The notes under the pieces: model-generated
What the model was told of the DNA's origin: nothing
Database searches by the model: none
What the model saw: only the letters and a program-made list of their open reading frames with translations
Assembly (NCBI RefSeq): GCF_033568475.1
Contig: NC_133120.1
Span: 95,436,151 to 95,500,150, forward strand
Direction: 5' to 3'
DNA: 64,000 nt
Origin: Henckelia pumila
Taxonomy: Eukaryota > Streptophyta > Magnoliopsida > Lamiales > Gesneriaceae
Made by a program: the position numbers and the translations under genes
In this document: positions 60,868-64,000 of the stretch, piece after piece
Layout of the letters: each line of letters starts with the position of its first letter
Position numbering within the stretch: the first letter of the stretch is position 1

Positions 60868-61375
60868 TCAATTCAGGTGGGTCGGGTTGACGAAAATAAC
60901 TCTAAAAATTTTATCAATCCGAACCCGAACCAACCCGAATCCGACTAACCCGATCAACCCGAACCAACCCGATTTTATTTTTTATTTTTTAACAAAAAAA
61001 TTAAATAAAAATTTAAAACACAATAATAATAATAATATTTAATTTAATCATATAATAACAAAATCTAATCTTATATATAATTTAAATTTGAACTTTTAGT
61101 TGTAGAAAATTAAAAGTATACCTATTACAAAAAATAAAAAAAATATTTTAAAAAATATAAATTGTACAAAATAAACATTAAATGACGAAAATCTATTATA
61201 TTAATATATAATATTTTTTTTTCAAACTTACAACGTATAAAAATGTAGTAAATCTATCTTAATTTTATATAAAAATAATAATTAAAAGTTTCGGGTCATT
61301 TCGGGTCAACGCGGGTTGACCCGAATCCAACCCGAACCCGATTAATTTTTTCGGGTCAACCAGATTCTAATGTGG
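60868..61375. repeat. hAT-like MITE with one damaged end
   Basis: The left end taggggtgtcaattcaggtg is of hAT type. GC-rich cgggttgac / gtcaacccg arms flank an AT-rich core, as in the element at 49490. The right end stops after gggtcaacca without the matching TIR. Confidence 0.6.
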
Positions 61376-63544
61376 TGTGTATTTATTGGTATATTAATTT
61401 AAATTATTTATAAGAACATATATGGTGATATTCTCTATCCATATAGTCTCATGTGCACTTACTATGTTGAGACAAGTAGGGGATGTTGGACCTGCATGCT
61501 TTCTATTCCTTACCAACCAGCTTCAGTAGCTAATCAGTTGTTTACTAAATTCTAAAAATCGGTAAATGATTTTTAATTTAGTCATAATCAATAACTTAAT
61601 TGTTCTAGAAAATCATCAATATATATCTTAAAATATAATCAATAATTAACGTAATTAGAAGCTCGATAAGAAGGAAAAATTTCATGTTAGGTAACAGTAC
61701 TACTTAAAAAATATTTATCTTTAGATGCAGTACTCTTAATTAAAAGTATGAGTCGAATCTTAAGAATCTTAAAACATACACAAAAACATACACAAAAGGA
61801 GTATTAGCCTCAACGAGCTGAAAAGAAAATCTTGCAATTAGATACTGTCTCCTTAATTGTTACTTTATCTTATCTCATGTGTTTTTTTTCCCTAGTAATG
61901 CTATTAATTCCCTCTCCACTTGAAATATTATATTTCACATAATATATGGTTTTCTTCTTCCTTTTTTCAAAACAAAATAACAACAACAACAATAATATTT
62001 CAAAAAATTGAGATTAATTGTAATATATAATCCGGCCCGGCCATTTATTATTTCCAGCAAATTAAACATAATAAAATCACATGGATAAAAAGAAATGATA
62101 CATTCATTAACATTACCTGTGCGGGCAACCACCATTTAAACCACTTTTTACTCGTACAGGTACAGTTTGGATTTTGGAACTGAATCGGCCCCCCTCCCAT
62201 GTTAAATTTTGGGGCCTTCAATTTTTATTTTATTTATTTAATTTTTTTTTGAGGCCCTTGTGCATGCATGCATGCCCCACTAAAATTCTCTTCGTCTTTT
62301 AAAGATGTTTTTTGTTTTTTGTCCAAATATCATCACTTAATCTTCGGACCTACCCTATTCAATGTAAATAAAATCCATTTTACAAAATTTATAATTTTAG
62401 TGAGTCAAGAGCCAAATGTAATCTTTAATATCTTATATATATCTTTTATATTTTTGTGCAAAAACAAGCTAGAGAAAAAAAAATCCTTTAGGTTAAACAT
62501 TAATGTTTCAGTTTTTAATTGATATTGTCATTTGTCCCTCTATACATGGTTCCAGACTTCCAGCCAACCCTAGCCTAGCTATGTCACGTGATTTCGGAAA
62601 ACGTACATATTGAATAGAAATACATTCTAGCTAGAAATATACGGTTTTGTGCATTTATTTTAATTTATGAATATATATACAACCGTATATTTCTATATAT
62701 GCGTGTGTATTGAGCTTCATAGAAATCTATATATATATATAAGCTTAATTAATATCTTCCATGTAATTATGTAGATATGTTATACCTTCTTACATGAAAT
62801 ATTTTCAATAATATAACTATAGTATATTAGGGTCTAGGGATATATGAAAAAGATAACTCGTTTCACAAAATTATTATATCATCTCTAATAACAAAATTAT
62901 TATAAAATACCATAAAACCCAAACATAACAAAAATCACCCTACACTTGAATTTTTTTAAAAAAAAAAATCATAAAAATTCATGTAAATTGATATCAAATT
63001 TTTTAATATATATAATTCAGTGTGAGATACCAAATGATCTGGACCATATAATACAATAATCTGTCGGATCGAATTAAAGGAAAAGGAATATTAAATTGTG
63101 TGATTCCCGTATCGGGTCGGACCAAACCTCTCTTCTAGTCTATTTGTCTCTACTTCATGAATATTCATGCCCCCCTTCACAATTCATCGTCCTATTTTAT
63201 TATTTGTATAATTTATTTTACCTTCTCGTTGTCCATTCCTTAATAATATATACATATATTCAAATTTAATTATATATTAATATCCTAAAATTATATTTTT
63301 TATTATTATTACTACAAAATAGTATTTCATATTGAGTGCATGCACTTTTTTTATTTGGGTTTTAGGAAGAAAAAATCGTAGCGAACGCCTACTACTCGTC
63401 GATTTCCGAATAGGTAAATCTTCGAACTTAATACATTGATTTACAAACAACGTTAGTTATTTAAACCACATAATACTAGTACAATGATAGATTAATTTTG
63501 ATCAATAAAATTTTGATAGGGAGAATTGATATCGTTACCATTTA

Positions 63545-63655
63545 GGTATTGTTTGCAAGCTCTAAAAACAATGTATTATAGATTTTTTTCTTTACAATTT
63601 TTTTTAAAAAAAACCCATATCACTTATTTCTAGAGCTTATAAACATTCCCTCGGT
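63545..63655. repeat. MITE related to the palindrome at 57721
   Basis: Left ttgtttgcaagctctaaaaa and right ttctagagcttataaacatt form an imperfect inverted pair; the core is T-rich. It is shorter and more diverged than the relative at 57721. Confidence 0.6.
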
Positions 63656-64000
63656 ATCGTGCTTATAACTTATTCCATTAACTCGAACCCTTGTCTGAGA
63701 GTGTGGACATTCATATTTGTACTTTATAGTGCAATTATATTTTTTACAATCAAAATTCAATAATTTAGAAAATATAATGAATATACATAAATGATGATAC
63801 AGATTGAATATTTACTACGTACTTTTAATTTTTACAGATGAAAGGAGGTAGTGTAGTACCTATGAGTTTGAGATGGTCAGTACGACTTCTCCTTACAGGT
63901 AGTTAAAATATTAAAAATAAATACAAAATGTACAATTCTGTGATTCCACCAACCCAATTTATTTTTATATATTAATTTCATATATATATGGAAAAATAAC

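Larger units (their letters stand above)
59465..64000. other. AT-rich terminal stretch without genes
   Basis: No credible coding region. It contains MITEs at 60481-60646, 60868-61375 and 63545-63655, a small hairpin at 62631-62697 (tagaaatatacggtt pairing with aaccgtatatttcta) and an AT run near 60167-60190. Confidence 0.5.

Overview
The window is nuclear DNA of a flowering plant, most likely a eudicot. It holds spliced GT-AG genes with short AT-rich introns, plant-specific families (ALOG, trihelix, a PIP-like peptide, LRR receptor kinases), LTR retrotransposons, TRIMs and many MITEs. Lamiales is a guess from protein style only. Gene density is low, and most of the sequence between genes is transposon-derived or AT-rich.

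Layout. 1-2.5 kb: 3' part of an ERD2-type K/HDEL receptor gene (+). 3.2-3.5 kb: one-exon precursor of a secreted PIP-like peptide (-). 6.5-6.9 kb: small uncharacterised protein (-). 7.7-8.2 kb: a tandem duplication and a fold-back. 9.2-10.8 kb: complete five-exon 60S ribosomal protein L11 gene (-) whose first coding exon is only the ATG; its promoter carries a site II motif triplicated with long TA runs. 12.65-22.7 kb: LRR receptor-kinase pseudogene A (+), split nine codons after its ATG by a Ty3/Gypsy chromovirus with 1.4 kb LTRs and target duplication TTGTC. 22.95-27.2 kb: tandem paralogue B (+), nearly full length but with a nonsense codon, a lost splice donor and a 2-base (AC) gain in the kinase activation loop. 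27.8-30.9 kb: fold-back element interrupted by a 2.73 kb solo LTR (target duplication TAACA). 31.0-39.0 kb: a young non-autonomous LTR element with two 3,282-base LTRs (target duplication CAATT) and a 1.39 kb interior holding an antisense 54-codon hydrophobic ORF behind a TATA box. 39-45.5 kb: AT-rich DNA with TRIM-like elements, diverged tandem repeats and a microsatellite. 45.7-47.4 kb: trihelix transcription factor gene (+) with one nonsense codon before its coiled coil. 48-55 kb: MITEs, including a hAT-type element with a clean 8-base duplication. 55.7-56.2 kb: ALOG/LSH gene (-) with a 133-base hairpin about 160 bases beyond its stop codon. 56.9-64 kb: MITEs, including a hAT-type element nested in a longer fold-back.

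The genes do not form a pathway; each acts alone. The links seen are structural: tandem duplication of the receptor kinases, transposon damage to one of them, and repeat-driven remodelling of gene flanks. No candidate for a new multi-gene system was found. The least expected signals are the palindrome array just upstream of the TATA box in the chromovirus LTR, the antisense ORF with its own TATA box inside the young non-autonomous element, and LRR-boundary introns all in the same phase.
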